Position numbers and translations under genes: made by a program. A stretch of DNA of 64,000 bases from the NCBI GenBank assembly GCA_045599365.1, contig JAZRVS010000185.1, forward strand, positions 1-64,000. The letters run 5' to 3'. The stretch is from UBA1715 sp045599365 (GTDB taxonomy: Bacteria > Bacteroidota > Bacteroidia > Bacteroidales > UBA1715). Under the pieces are notes generated by a model. That model saw only the letters and a list, made by a program, of their open reading frames with translations, had not been told where the DNA came from and did not search any database. This document shows, one piece after another, positions 24,443 to 33,558 of this stretch. Every line of letters begins with the position of its first letter. Positions within the stretch are counted from its first letter, which is position 1.

Positions 24443-27144
24443 TGATTGAGTGGTTGATACGAAAGTTGGGCATAGATCCTAAAAATACAACACCGAGAAA
24501 GATTATTTATACACTTCTCTTTGTTTTTGTCGCTGTGTTTTTGTTCGTTTCTTTCGTCTCTTTCCTATTCTCTTGGAATTACGACCAAAGCGAACTGCAT
24601 AAGGATTTTTTCGATATCGCTCTTCAAGATGAGATAGAAGAAGAAAGCGAAGATGTTCAAAATGCAGCAGGCGTATTAGGCGCGCATATTTCTAAATTTT
24701 TCATACACAATACGTTCGGTATTTCTTCTTTCGCCTTGGTGGTCGCACTTTTGTTTATCGCTTTGCGCTTTTGGTGGCAACGATATACAACCGAAAATTC
24801 TCCAGAAAGAACCGATGATGAAATTTTACGAGCAAATAAGCGTTTCGATCGCCGATTCCTTTTGAATACTTTTACTATTATGTTACTCGGAACTATTACC
24901 TTGGGATTCTGTTTTAACACAATGTGTGATTGTAATTTAGGCGGATTTTTTGGGTATCAATTTGGTAGTGTTATATTGCGAAATGTTTTTGGCACATTCT
25001 TGGCTGGAACAATCATTTTTGTGGCGGTCGTTTCGTATATCTGTGGCGCCTTTAAACCAAAATTTATAGCAAAATTTAATCCATTTAAGAAAAAACAATC
25101 TGTTGTTGCAGAAAGTTCAGTAAAAGAATCTGAACCTGTAACAGAAATTATTCCTGAGGTAGAATCAGAAACACAAACAATAGAAGAAGGTCCTATTGTT
25201 GAGACACAAAAAAATGACGAAATACCAGATAATCTTTTTCAAACTCCTGAAGAACAGGACGATGATTCTTTCGTTCAAGAACAACAAGAAGTTATTGACG
25301 AATCAGCTGATTTAGTTGAAAATAGCGAGGTCGTTGCCGAAAGTCAAGATGAGGAAGCCCTTGTAGATGAAGTATTTGATGAGGTTGAACTAGAAGATGA
25401 AAAATCATTAGATCCAAACGATGAGGAAGTTCCTGCAGAAGAAGATGATGCGGAAACTAATGATGATTTTACGAATGACGATGATGTTGAAGATGAAAAT
25501 CCAGAATCAGAACCAAGTGCAGATAATCAAGATGCCAATGCTGGAGGAATGACGATTATCGTCAAAGAAACAGAGGATGGCGAAGGCACCGATATGGTGT
25601 TACAAGATTATGATCCAAAGGCAGAATTGTCGCATTACAAACATCCTGATGTTGATTTGTTGAAAATTTATGACAATGACAGAACTGGAATTGTTGTCGA
25701 TGAAGATGAACAACTCGAAAATAAAAACAAGATTGAACAAACTTTGTTGGATTATGGAATTGAGATAGATTCAATTTCGGCTGTTGTTGGCCCAACAGTT
25801 ACGATGTATGAGATTGTATTGAAACGTGGAACAGCAATCTCAAGGGTTCAATCTCGACAAAAGGAAATAATGATGGGACTTGCTGCGAATGGCATTCGTA
25901 TCATTGCTCCAATTCCAGGAAAGACTGCTATTGGAATTGAAGTCCCAAATAAGAAACGCGAAGTCGTTTCAATGTATTCAGTAATAAATTCCAAAGCGTT
26001 TAAGGAATCAACAATGGAACTTCCTGTCGCTCTTGGTAAAACAATTACGAATGATGTGTATATGTTTGACCTTGCGAAAACACCGCATCTTTTGGTCGCA
26101 GGTTCTACTGGTCAAGGTAAATCGGTTGGATTGAATGCTATAGTTTCGTCATTATTGTTCAAAAAACATCCTTCACAATTGAAATTCGTGATGGTAGATC
26201 CAAAAATGGTTGAATTCAGTATTTATGGCGCATTGAAACGCCATTTTATGGCAAAATATCCAGGCGAAGAAGATATTATTTTAACGGATTGTACTAAGGT
26301 AATTACAACATTAAATTCTCTTTGTATTGAAATGGACGATAGATACAAATTGCTTATGGAAGCAAAATGTAGAAATATCATAGAATACAACGAAAAATTC
26401 ATTCATAGAAAATTATCTCCAGCAAAAGGTCATAAATATCTTCCTTACATAGTAATCATCATAGATGAGTATAGTGATTTTATGATGCAAGCAGGTAAAG
26501 AGATTGAAGCTCCAATTATGCGTATTGCTCAAAAAGCTCGTGCCGTTGGTATGCACATGATTTTGGCAACGCAACAACCAAGTGCAAAAACGGTAACTTC
26601 GGGCATTAAAACAAACTTCCCGAGTCGAATAGCATTCCGTACTGCATCAAATACGGATAGTATGATTATTTTGGGACGTCCAGGTGCAGAAGGTCTAGTT
26701 GGTAAAGGAGATTTGCTTATTTCTTATGCTGGACAAGATATAACTCGTGTACAAAGTGCGTTTATTGATACTCCAGAGGTCGAAAGATTGGTTGATTACA
26801 TTAGTAAACAACAAGGTTATGGAGAACCAATGGACTTGCCAGAGGTAAAGGATGCTAATAATTCTGGTGGAAGTTCCGATATTGGAAATAAAGGTGCTGG
26901 TGCTTTAGATGAAAAATTTATTGAAGCTGCACAACAAGTTATTGATACTGGTTCTGCGTCAACATCGGCTTTGCAAAGAACTATGGAAATTGGTTTCAAC
27001 CGCGCAGGTAGAATTATGGATCAGTTGCAGCGTTATGGTGTGGTTGGCGGTTACAATGGAGCAAAACCGCGTGAGGTGTTGGTTGATAGAAATGGTTTAG
27101 AGGTGATTTTAAATGGTTTGCGCGACCAAGGAATTTTAAAATAA
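24442..27144 (+). CDS. ftsK: DNA translocase FtsK/SpoIIIE
   Basis: The 900-residue protein has four N-terminal transmembrane segments (about 22-210), a long acidic linker rich in Glu and Asp (about 230-375), the alpha and beta motor domains, and a gamma winged helix (about 825-885, TSALQRTMEIGFNRAGRIMD). The Walker A loop AGSTGQGKSVGLNA lies at about residues 552-565, Walker B is YIVIIIDEYSDF, and ATQQPS follows. It pumps chromosomal DNA at the division septum toward dif via KOPS. It is in an operon with the preceding lipoprotein and precedes a LolA-like gene. Confidence 0.97.
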   Translation: MIEWLIRKLGIDPKNTTPRKIIYTLLFVFVAVFLFVSFVSFLFSWNYDQSELHKDFFDIALQDEIEEESEDVQNAAGVLGAHISKFFIHNTFGISSFALVVALLFIALRFWWQRYTTENSPERTDDEILRANKRFDRRFLLNTFTIMLLGTITLGFCFNTMCDCNLGGFFGYQFGSVILRNVFGTFLAGTIIFVAVVSYICGAFKPKFIAKFNPFKKKQSVVAESSVKESEPVTEIIPEVESETQTIEEGPIVETQKNDEIPDNLFQTPEEQDDDSFVQEQQEVIDESADLVENSEVVAESQDEEALVDEVFDEVELEDEKSLDPNDEEVPAEEDDAETNDDFTNDDDVEDENPESEPSADNQDANAGGMTIIVKETEDGEGTDMVLQDYDPKAELSHYKHPDVDLLKIYDNDRTGIVVDEDEQLENKNKIEQTLLDYGIEIDSISAVVGPTVTMYEIVLKRGTAISRVQSRQKEIMMGLAANGIRIIAPIPGKTAIGIEVPNKKREVVSMYSVINSKAFKESTMELPVALGKTITNDVYMFDLAKTPHLLVAGSTGQGKSVGLNAIVSSLLFKKHPSQLKFVMVDPKMVEFSIYGALKRHFMAKYPGEEDIILTDCTKVITTLNSLCIEMDDRYKLLMEAKCRNIIEYNEKFIHRKLSPAKGHKYLPYIVIIIDEYSDFMMQAGKEIEAPIMRIAQKARAVGMHMILATQQPSAKTVTSGIKTNFPSRIAFRTASNTDSMIILGRPGAEGLVGKGDLLISYAGQDITRVQSAFIDTPEVERLVDYISKQQGYGEPMDLPEVKDANNSGGSSDIGNKGAGALDEKFIEAAQQVIDTGSASTSALQRTMEIGFNRAGRIMDQLQRYGVVGGYNGAKPREVLVDRNGLEVILNGLRDQGILK

Positions 27145-27192
27145 AAAATTTGGAACAATTATTGGTAAGCATTGCAATAAAAAAATAAGAAT

Positions 27193-27837
27193 ATGAAAAA
27201 AATATTTTCAATTTTAGCTGTCTTTGCTCTTTGTACAGCAGCAGTTTTTGGACAAACAAAAAATGCAAAAGAAATACTTGATAAGGTTTCTCAAAAAACA
27301 AAAAGCTATAGCTCTATCAATTTGACGTATTCACTTGTTCATACGTCTCCCGAAGGTGCCAACGATAAGGCAACAGGTACAATGCTTTTGAAAGGAAATA
27401 AATACCAACTTTCAATTCTTGACAACATTTTGTATTGCGATGGCAAAACATTGTGGACGTATATGGTTGAGGAAAAAGAGGTTGTTGTTTCAAATCTCGA
27501 AAGTAATGATTCGGATATGATGAATCCTGCAAAAGTCCTTACAATGTATGAAAAAGGTTTTAAGTATAAATTTATTCAAGACCGTTTTGAAGGTAGTCGT
27601 GCAATCTATGTGATAGATTTATATCCAGAAGATGTTGCCAATAGCGAATATTCAAAAGTTCGTTTGTCAATTGATAAAGATAAAACGCAATTGTGGAAAG
27701 CTGAATATTTTGCAAAAGATGGCAATAAGTACATAATAACAGTGAATACGTTTAAAGTGAATGAACCTATTTCTGATGCTTCATTTACATTCGATAAAGC
27801 AAAACATCCTGGTGTGAAAGTTGTTGACGAGCGTTAA
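27193..27837 (+). CDS. LolA-like outer-membrane lipoprotein carrier
   Basis: The 214-residue protein has a signal peptide (about 1-21, AAVFGQ) and the LolA/LolB-like half-barrel: AKEILDKVSQKTKSYSSINL, GTMLLKGNKYQLSI, CDGKTLWTYMVEEKEVVVSN and a C-terminal ITVNTFKVNEPISDASFTFD. It should shuttle lipoproteins across the periplasm. The ftsK-lolA gene order is common in Bacteroidetes. It is followed 4 bp later by the LuxC-like gene. Confidence 0.88.
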   Translation: MKKIFSILAVFALCTAAVFGQTKNAKEILDKVSQKTKSYSSINLTYSLVHTSPEGANDKATGTMLLKGNKYQLSILDNILYCDGKTLWTYMVEEKEVVVSNLESNDSDMMNPAKVLTMYEKGFKYKFIQDRFEGSRAIYVIDLYPEDVANSEYSKVRLSIDKDKTQLWKAEYFAKDGNKYIITVNTFKVNEPISDASFTFDKAKHPGVKVVDER

Positions 27838-27841
27838 ATAA

Positions 27842-28840
27842 ATGAACTTACAACAACGCATATCGGCATTCAATTCGTTGGGAATTTGTTTGAGAAATTC
27901 AATTTCGACCGACGAGTTGAATGCCGATTTCGCAAGAGTATGTTCCCGTGCAGAGTTGCAAAATCCTTGGTTTACACGTGATAATATATTGTTAGCACTT
28001 CGCGGTATTGTGCATAATCTTGAGAATTGTTCGTTAGAAAAATGGATTACTCAATCTTCGTGGTTAGAAAAAAATAAACGTATTGCACTAGTCTTGCAAG
28101 GGAAGACCCCATTAGATGGTTTTTATGATATACTTGCAATTTTATTGTCTGGCAATATATTGTCGTTAAAACTTGCAGAAAAAGATAAGGTTCTTGTTCA
28201 ATATGTTTTGGAAAAATTGATTGATATAGAACCAGAGTTTAAAAATAAGATTGTTATATCGAATACTATTTTGCCTCAATTCGATGCAATAATCACGGAA
28301 AATACTAATTCTCAATTTGCGACTTATTTTGCAAAATTTCCACACTTGATTCGAAATCCTAAGACCTCGGTAGCAGTGTTGAATGGTAAAGAGCAATTTG
28401 ATGATTTACAAAAATTAGGCGGTGATATCTTTCATTTCTTTGGTCAAAGTGAGCAGAATGTTACGAAACTATATATTCCGATAGATTTTGACGAAAAGCG
28501 AATTCTTGATGCCTTGGAACAATTCAATTTTGTTGCTATGCATTACAAGTATATGAATAATTACGAGTACAATAAATCTATTTATTTGGTTGCACAACAA
28601 ACGCACTTAGATAATGGATTTATGATATTAAAAGAAGACGATAGATTAAAACCTCCTCTGGCGGTAGTTTATTACGAACGCTATACTAATTTGCAATCAG
28701 TGCGACAGCAAATTGTGAAACATGATGCAGAAATTCGTAATATTATAACAAACGAACAATCTTTGTTTACAAAAACGAAGTCTTTTGGAAATGCGTTTGA
28801 AAGTTCTTTAGATGATTATAATTTCTTTATGAAATTATAA
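27842..28840 (+). CDS. LuxC-type acyl-CoA reductase-like protein
   Basis: The 332-residue protein resembles the acyl-CoA/acyl-protein reductase LuxC family found in many Bacteroidetes: WFTRDNILLALRGI near residue 43, the segment TPLDGFYDILAILLSGN, and C-terminal PPLAVVYYERYTNLQSV. In LuxC proteins an active-site Cys takes the acyl group; I could not confidently assign it here, so activity is uncertain. It could make a fatty aldehyde or serve another reductase role. It is at the end of the ftsK-lolA operon and is followed by a dispersed repeat. Confidence 0.75.
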   Translation: MNLQQRISAFNSLGICLRNSISTDELNADFARVCSRAELQNPWFTRDNILLALRGIVHNLENCSLEKWITQSSWLEKNKRIALVLQGKTPLDGFYDILAILLSGNILSLKLAEKDKVLVQYVLEKLIDIEPEFKNKIVISNTILPQFDAIITENTNSQFATYFAKFPHLIRNPKTSVAVLNGKEQFDDLQKLGGDIFHFFGQSEQNVTKLYIPIDFDEKRILDALEQFNFVAMHYKYMNNYEYNKSIYLVAQQTHLDNGFMILKEDDRLKPPLAVVYYERYTNLQSVRQQIVKHDAEIRNIITNEQSLFTKTKSFGNAFESSLDDYNFFMKL

Positions 28841-28844
28841 GGTA

Positions 28845-28970
28845 AAGATATACATCTTGGTAGCAATTTAGTTGTCAGACGAATCTTTTTGTGTAATTTC
28901 TTTACCATTATGGAAATCAAACTGACACCTGATTACAAATGATTGTGTTGCCAATTTGTATGTTGTTTCC
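28845..28970 (+). repeat. Dispersed palindromic element, copy 3
   Basis: This full copy starts AGATATACATCTTGG and ends CCAATTTGTATGTTG, the two ends being complementary over about 12 of 15 positions. TGTCAG and CTGACA pair inside. The loop carries TTACCATTATGGAAATC, identical to copy 1. It fills the gap between the converging LuxC-like and SufT-like genes. Confidence 0.88.
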
Positions 28971-28972
28971 AA

Positions 28973-29296
28973 TTATAATAACCCTAATTTCAGTTTTGCT
29001 TCTTCTGTCATCATATCTTGATTCCATTCTGGTTCAAGGACAACATTTACAGCAACATCTTCAATACCATTGATGAGTTTCAATTTTGTTTGAATTTCGT
29101 ACACCAAAGGTTCTGCCATAGGACAATTAGGCGAGGTGAGAGTCATATCAATCTCAACAATTGGCAATTTATAGTCAATCTTATAAATAAGACCAAGTTC
29201 ATACACACTGACGGGAATTTCGGGATCATATACCGTTTTGAGTGTTTCAACAACCTCGTCTTTAATTCGTTTCAATTCTCTTTCTTCAATTTCCAT
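28973..29296 (-). CDS. MIP18/DUF59 iron-sulfur assembly protein (SufT-like)
   Basis: The 107-residue protein has the DUF59 signature: VYDPEIPVSVYELGLIYKID, then MTLTSPNCPMAEPLV with the conserved Cys, and VVLEPEWNQDMMTEEAK at the end. These proteins assist maturation of iron-sulfur enzymes. The start MEIEEREL at 29296 lies 1 bp after the sufE stop; an upstream in-frame start would overlap sufE and is less likely. It forms a pair with sufE. Confidence 0.9.
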   Translation of the reverse strand: MEIEERELKRIKDEVVETLKTVYDPEIPVSVYELGLIYKIDYKLPIVEIDMTLTSPNCPMAEPLVYEIQTKLKLINGIEDVAVNVVLEPEWNQDMMTEEAKLKLGLL

Positions 29297-29297
29297 A

Positions 29298-29717
29298 TTA
29301 TTTTTGAGCATTGAACGCAAGAGCGTATATTTTCATTTGTTTTATCATTGACAACAAACCATTAGAGCGTGTTGGAGAAAGATTCTCTTTGAGACCAATA
29401 GCTTCAATAAAGTGTAAATCGCAATCTAAAATATCTTGAGGTGTTTGATTTGAGAGTACTCTAATCAACAAAGAAATAATTCCTTTCGTAATTATTGCAT
29501 CGGAATCGGCAGTAAAAACTACTTTGTCGTCTTTCTTTTCTGCAAATAACCACACTTGCGATTGACAGCCTTTTATAAGATATTCGTCAGATTTGTATTT
29601 GTCGTCAATTACTGGCAGATTTTTACTTAAATCAATGAGATATTGATATTTATCCATCCAGTCGTCAAACAAACTGAACTCCTCAATAATTTCATCTTGA
29701 ATTTCGTTGATAGTCAT
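29298..29717 (-). CDS. sufE: SufE family sulfur acceptor
   Basis: The 139-residue protein matches SufE, which takes persulfide sulfur from cysteine desulfurase SufS for Fe-S cluster assembly. The motif KGCQSQVWLFA (about 48-58) contains the acceptor Cys, preceded by FSLFDDWMDKYQYLIDLSK and followed by ITKGIISLLIRVLSNQTP. Length is typical. It is co-transcribed with the DUF59 gene; the rest of the SUF operon is not in the window. Confidence 0.93.
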   Translation of the reverse strand: MTINEIQDEIIEEFSLFDDWMDKYQYLIDLSKNLPVIDDKYKSDEYLIKGCQSQVWLFAEKKDDKVVFTADSDAIITKGIISLLIRVLSNQTPQDILDCDLHFIEAIGLKENLSPTRSNGLLSMIKQMKIYALAFNAQK

Positions 29718-29784
29718 CTTGCCAATTTTTCGGAAGCAAATGTAACAAGATTTGATGATTATAGTTTACGAAAAGTAGTAAAAA

Positions 29785-29809
29785 AAAGACGCATACGCGT
29801 CTCTTTTTT
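29785..29809. terminator. Bidirectional terminator, GAGACGC family
   Basis: AGACGC and GCGTCT pair round a four-base loop, with an A-run on the left and a T-run on the right, so it can work in both directions. It lies directly after the AAA+ ATPase gene, and is the fourth hairpin of this family in the window. Confidence 0.75.
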
Positions 29810-31547
29810 AGTAACCAACTTTCTTATGACCTTTTATGTTTAACCGTTCGTTCAAACAAAGGTTTTCTATTAGTTCATAGTTTGGAACGGAATCTTCCAA
29901 AATTTCTTTCATAGTTACCTTGCGAACAATGTTGTCTATTTCGCCACCAGAAAAATCAAATTTTTGAGCCAATTTCAAGCATTCTTCATCGTTCAATGCT
30001 GGCAATTTGTTTTTCCAAATGTTTTGTTTTGCCTCAATGCATGGTTTATCAAATTTAACCTTAAACAAAAATCTTCTTTCAAAGGCATCGTCAAGATTGT
30101 CGGCAAGATTGGTAGTGGCAATCATAATACCATTGAGCTTTTCCATTTCTTCCAATAGAATATTTTGAATCGTGTTATCAGTTTGGTCAACGCTACCACG
30201 AATGTCCTCGCGACGTTTGCCGAAAACGGCATCAGCTTCGTTAAAAAGGAGAATTGGCTTTTGTTTTTCTTTTTTACAGATTTTTTTATAGTCTGTAAAT
30301 ATTTTTTTTACGAGTTTTTCGCTTTCTCCGTACCAACACGTTTTGGTAGCGCTAATATCCACATGGAAAATCTTCCTCCCAGTTGCTTTCGCAATTTGCA
30401 ATGCAGTTTCTGTTTTTCCTGTCCCTGGCGCTCCGTAAAAAATAGCGGCAACACCATTAGGCAGAGATTTTTCTTGTAGTTTTTTTTGTAATTTTTTGAA
30501 TTGCTCGTTTGTTAGTGATTTTTGAAGAAAATCAACTTGCTTCTTGAGTTCTTCACCATAGAATAATTGTTTGGTATTAATTTTATCAGGAGAAAGAATT
30601 CTTGCGTCATTATCTTTTGTTTTCTGTACTAATTCGTAATCTTTTTCCATTAGCAATTTTTTCCCGTCTTCGGTCAATCCAATTCCTGCACCAGAGAAAA
30701 AAGACGAAGGCGTTTTTTCGGTAAGATTCAGCTTTTGTAATTGATGCCTATCACTCATAATTGCTGATGCAACTTTGAATTTTTGAGATGTAGAATCATA
30801 AATGTCAGACAATGTTTTGTCAATGTTAGAAACACCTCCTAAAATGTGGTCATCGCAAATTTCGTAAAATAATGTCCTTGCTTCAAGGCTTTTTACTTTA
30901 CGTTGAAGTTTCTTAATAAAATTAAGCTCTTTATTTTCAGATTCCATTTTTAAGACAGAATCAAATAGTTCATCAGTAGAGATTTCTTCATCCTCGCGTT
31001 TTTCAATTTGGTCTGAAATCATTTGGCAAAAACGATATCTATCAATTTTTTCAGGAGCAGAAAGTTTGAAATCGGAATTTCCAATTATGGCGTGTTCAAG
31101 GCAGGAATCAATTCTGAAAGAAGTACGTTGTCTTACGTGAGTAGTTCGGAAATAACCTTTTTTTTCAAGTTCTTCACATTCAAGTTTCAAAGGTAAAGCT
31201 TCAATAGTTCTAATGCCAAAGAAACGAGTAAGACAATCAGAAGTAGAACGATCATATTCGTCTAATTGACACGTATAAATAGCAACAAAAACGGCAGTTT
31301 GTAAATATGGGAGATGCAGATAATTTGCAAAATTCTTTGTTTGCAGAATTATTTCTGATAGTTGGTGCGGTGAAAACGTGCGAGTGCGTCTTCTTGATGC
31401 GAAAGGAGATTTATCGTTATTCTCTTCGGTGGTCGAATCTTCTACATAGGTAAAGCGGTTGTCAAAAAGACTCAAGAATCTTGTTTTAGAATCCTCTAAA
31501 TGTCTTGAAAGAAAAGTAAAGCAGTTGAGTGAGTTAAATGTTTCCAT
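29808..31547 (-). CDS. AAA+ ATPase of unknown role
   Basis: The 579-residue protein has an N-terminal part of about 340 residues that I do not recognise (mostly helical, charged) and a C-terminal classical AAA domain. Walker A is FYGAPGTGKTETALQIA (about 370), Walker B is PILLFNEADAVFGKR (Asn precedes Glu instead of the usual Asp), sensor 1 is IMIATTN and an arginine finger is in DDAFERRFLFKVKF. It is soluble. It stands alone, next to an EcoRI-type restriction remnant, which makes a defence or prophage origin possible but unproven. A 9-bp inverted repeat abuts its start codon. Confidence 0.85.
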   Translation of the reverse strand: METFNSLNCFTFLSRHLEDSKTRFLSLFDNRFTYVEDSTTEENNDKSPFASRRRTRTFSPHQLSEIILQTKNFANYLHLPYLQTAVFVAIYTCQLDEYDRSTSDCLTRFFGIRTIEALPLKLECEELEKKGYFRTTHVRQRTSFRIDSCLEHAIIGNSDFKLSAPEKIDRYRFCQMISDQIEKREDEEISTDELFDSVLKMESENKELNFIKKLQRKVKSLEARTLFYEICDDHILGGVSNIDKTLSDIYDSTSQKFKVASAIMSDRHQLQKLNLTEKTPSSFFSGAGIGLTEDGKKLLMEKDYELVQKTKDNDARILSPDKINTKQLFYGEELKKQVDFLQKSLTNEQFKKLQKKLQEKSLPNGVAAIFYGAPGTGKTETALQIAKATGRKIFHVDISATKTCWYGESEKLVKKIFTDYKKICKKEKQKPILLFNEADAVFGKRREDIRGSVDQTDNTIQNILLEEMEKLNGIMIATTNLADNLDDAFERRFLFKVKFDKPCIEAKQNIWKNKLPALNDEECLKLAQKFDFSGGEIDNIVRKVTMKEILEDSVPNYELIENLCLNERLNIKGHKKVGY

Positions 31548-31548
31548 A

Positions 31549-31578
31549 GTATAATTTTTTTATCTGTGGAAATTATAC
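31549..31578 (-). promoter_or_regulatory. Inverted repeat abutting the AAA+ ATPase start
   Basis: GTATAATTT (31549-31557) is the exact complement of AAATTATAC (31570-31578), 12 bp apart and ending 1 bp before the ATG codon of the ATPase gene on the minus strand. It could be an operator or a translational hairpin. The rest of 31579-31820 shows no gene I can support. Confidence 0.5.
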
Positions 31579-31820
31579 ACTCATTTTTTTATTCGTCAAG
31601 ATGTGAAAATAAAAATTGTATTTTAACTCCATTGCAAACTGCCGTTGTGTATTTCAAAGACATCAATGTTTTGTACATGTATGGATGCTATTAGAATACT
31701 TAAAAATGCTTGAAACTCTCGCGAATGTTCGTCGTTGTCGTTCTTCTCTTGTCATTTCCATTTTTTCCTTTTTTATGGTCAAGCTATTTCATGAATTGAC
31801 AACTAAAATCCCTCTTGCGA

Positions 31821-32789
31821 CTACTTTATTTTTATTAAAATTCTAAAATACGGACATTTCCCATTAATACTCAAGTCTCTTCCATCATCCCCTTTCCTAA
31901 ACTTTATAATTTCAAATTGATTAGGATTGTATTTATGAAGGAAGGTTATAGGAACCCCCATCAATCCTTTATAATCTTTTGGAATATCTTGAGTTTTATC
32001 CACATTGATGCCATCACAATTATCATATTTTGGATATTTATTTTCATTCCCTGCATACTCTTGAGTTAATTTTATTGTTTCATTACGTATATCCAATTTC
32101 AAATTAGTAAGCCACAGGCAATTGTTTGTAGAAATAATTGTTTGACCCTCATCATTTATACTAAATTCAGTACCATATATTTCGTAATGTTTAGGAACAA
32201 TAAAACCTGAAATTCCTCTTCCTAAATTAACACCTAACCAAACCTTATTTTCTTGAATTAACTTAAATATTTCTTTATATGTAATAGCATTAACATTTCC
32301 TATAATTAAAAATTGCTTTTCTAATTTTACAATTTGAGCAACAAATTCTCTAAATAAAGAGAATGGTGGATTTGTAACAACAATATCTGATTGTTTCATC
32401 AATTCAACACATTCGAGACTTCTAAAATCTCCATTTCCCTTTAAACGAATAACAGTTATCTTAGTTGGATCAAAATCATTACTTTTGCTCCCCGTATATT
32501 CATAGTAGAATCCTTTCTCTGGCTTATGAGTACTAAATAAATCTAAGGTATCTTCTCTATAACACGAAGCAATTAGTTTTTTTAATTTTAATTTATGAAA
32601 GTTTATCGCAAAGTATTTGAAAAAATTACTCGTTCGTGGATCATCGCAATTGCAATAAACCACTTTATCAACAAAACAATTCGTATAATATTGCAATTCC
32701 CTTTCTATATCACAGAATTGAGTATAAAATTCATCACTTTTTGACTTTTTTGCCTTTTGAAGGATTGCATTTGTTGCTTGTCTTGTCAT
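31821..32789 (-). CDS. ecoRIM: EcoRI-type adenine DNA methyltransferase
   Basis: The 322-residue protein is a very close relative of M.EcoRI, which methylates the second A of GAATTC. The match runs end to end: KAKKSKSDEFYTQFCDIERE, VVYCNCDDPRTSNFFKYFA, the catalytic SDIVVTNPPFSLFREF (motif IV NPPF), FLIIGNVNAITYKEIF, GRGISGFIVPKHYEIYGTE and the C-terminus DLSINGKCPYFRILIK. No damage is seen, so it is probably active. It lies 4 bp downstream of the wrecked endonuclease gene, in the normal R-then-M order of EcoRI. With its nuclease dead it is effectively an orphan methylase. Confidence 0.95.
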   Translation of the reverse strand: MTRQATNAILQKAKKSKSDEFYTQFCDIERELQYYTNCFVDKVVYCNCDDPRTSNFFKYFAINFHKLKLKKLIASCYREDTLDLFSTHKPEKGFYYEYTGSKSNDFDPTKITVIRLKGNGDFRSLECVELMKQSDIVVTNPPFSLFREFVAQIVKLEKQFLIIGNVNAITYKEIFKLIQENKVWLGVNLGRGISGFIVPKHYEIYGTEFSINDEGQTIISTNNCLWLTNLKLDIRNETIKLTQEYAGNENKYPKYDNCDGINVDKTQDIPKDYKGLMGVPITFLHKYNPNQFEIIKFRKGDDGRDLSINGKCPYFRILIKIK

Positions 32790-32793
32790 AATG

Positions 32794-33079
32794 CTACTTT
32801 TTTGTCAATTGTTGGAATAAATCACTCCCCAAAACCCTTAAAGACGTTTTAGAAATTTCTAACATAATATTAAATATATCGTTTGCTTTCCAGTGGTCCC
32901 CGTTCCCCTGTGTATAAATTGAAGTCGCTTGTAACATTATGGACTTATTTTTGTGCATAACGAGAGACATATCCAACAGTTATATCATGTAATTTTGCAT
33001 CTTTACCAAATATGCCTACAACGCCATGACTTTCCTTTTGTTGAGTTGATAGTCTTATGGATTGATTCTTTTTTGTCAT
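32794..33079 (-). pseudogene. EcoRI-type endonuclease, internal deletion
   Basis: The first segment (32945-33079) reads MTKKNQSIRLSTQQKES, HGVVGIFGKDAKLHDI and TVGYVSRYAQ, matching the first 43 or so residues of R.EcoRI. It then hits a stop. In another frame, from about 32964 to 32794, the C-terminus of EcoRI continues: MHKNKSIMLQATSIYTQGNG, then ISKTSLRVLGSDLFQQLTKK. Roughly 180 codons between are gone, including the region of the catalytic residues (Asp91, Glu111, Lys113 in EcoRI). The join is also out of frame. The product cannot be an active nuclease. Confidence 0.92.
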
Positions 33080-33284
33080 AATTTTTTTTGCAAGATAAAA
33101 ATATTTCTTATCGTTTGTCGAAATAACGGAAAATCTTTTCCCAAAATTCCAGTAGTAGAATCACAAGCAAATGTTACTCAATCTATTATGAATTAGAAGG
33201 AAAACAATGATAAATACCAAGTAGAAATAACTTTATTAAATAGAATGCGTTTCGAAGGTGTAGAAAAAGTTTTTTATTGTAGTT

Positions 33285-33426
33285 AATTTCTGTTGACGAA
33301 CTATTAGAGAAATTAAGATAATTTGCCAGAATCTTTCCGAAGTTTTTTCGGCAATTTCTTCCAAACCTCGTTATAGGCGTGTTGCACAAGTTCGCGAATT
33401 AAAGTATCGTTGGCATCTTGATTGAA
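33285..33426. repeat. Left copy of a 142-bp direct repeat flanking the RhuM-like gene
   Basis: This stretch repeats 34398-34539 with about eight mismatches. It contains the last 12 codons of a RhuM-like gene and, on the minus strand, the last 35-40 codons of a YjbR-like gene, both without the remainder of the gene. It is therefore a remnant left by duplication or gene replacement. The flanking bases 33080-33284 and 33427-33558 show no gene. Confidence 0.9.
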
Positions 33427-33558
33427 TTTGAAAGAACTTTCTCAACAATAGAAATCTAAAATTCAAGGAACTTGTTCTATTTCCTATTGAGAAAAGAATT
33501 ACTTTTGTAATATCGTAGGATTGGGATTCTAAGATAACATATAACAAATAAAGCTGCT

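Noticed and set aside
31590..31765. Minus-strand mini-frame beginning MEMTREERQRRTFARV
   Set aside because: Only about 32 codons, with no recognisable homology; it may be a relic but cannot be supported.
31616..31846. Plus-strand frame of 76 codons between the AAA+ ATPase and methyltransferase genes
   Set aside because: Its translation has no family features, its 3' end runs into the methyltransferase gene on the other strand, and no ribosome site is evident.
33186..33389. Minus-strand frame of 67 codons in the left direct repeat
   Set aside because: It is composed of the antisense of repeat remnants; only the fragmentary 3' ends of RhuM-like and YjbR-like genes are meaningful there.
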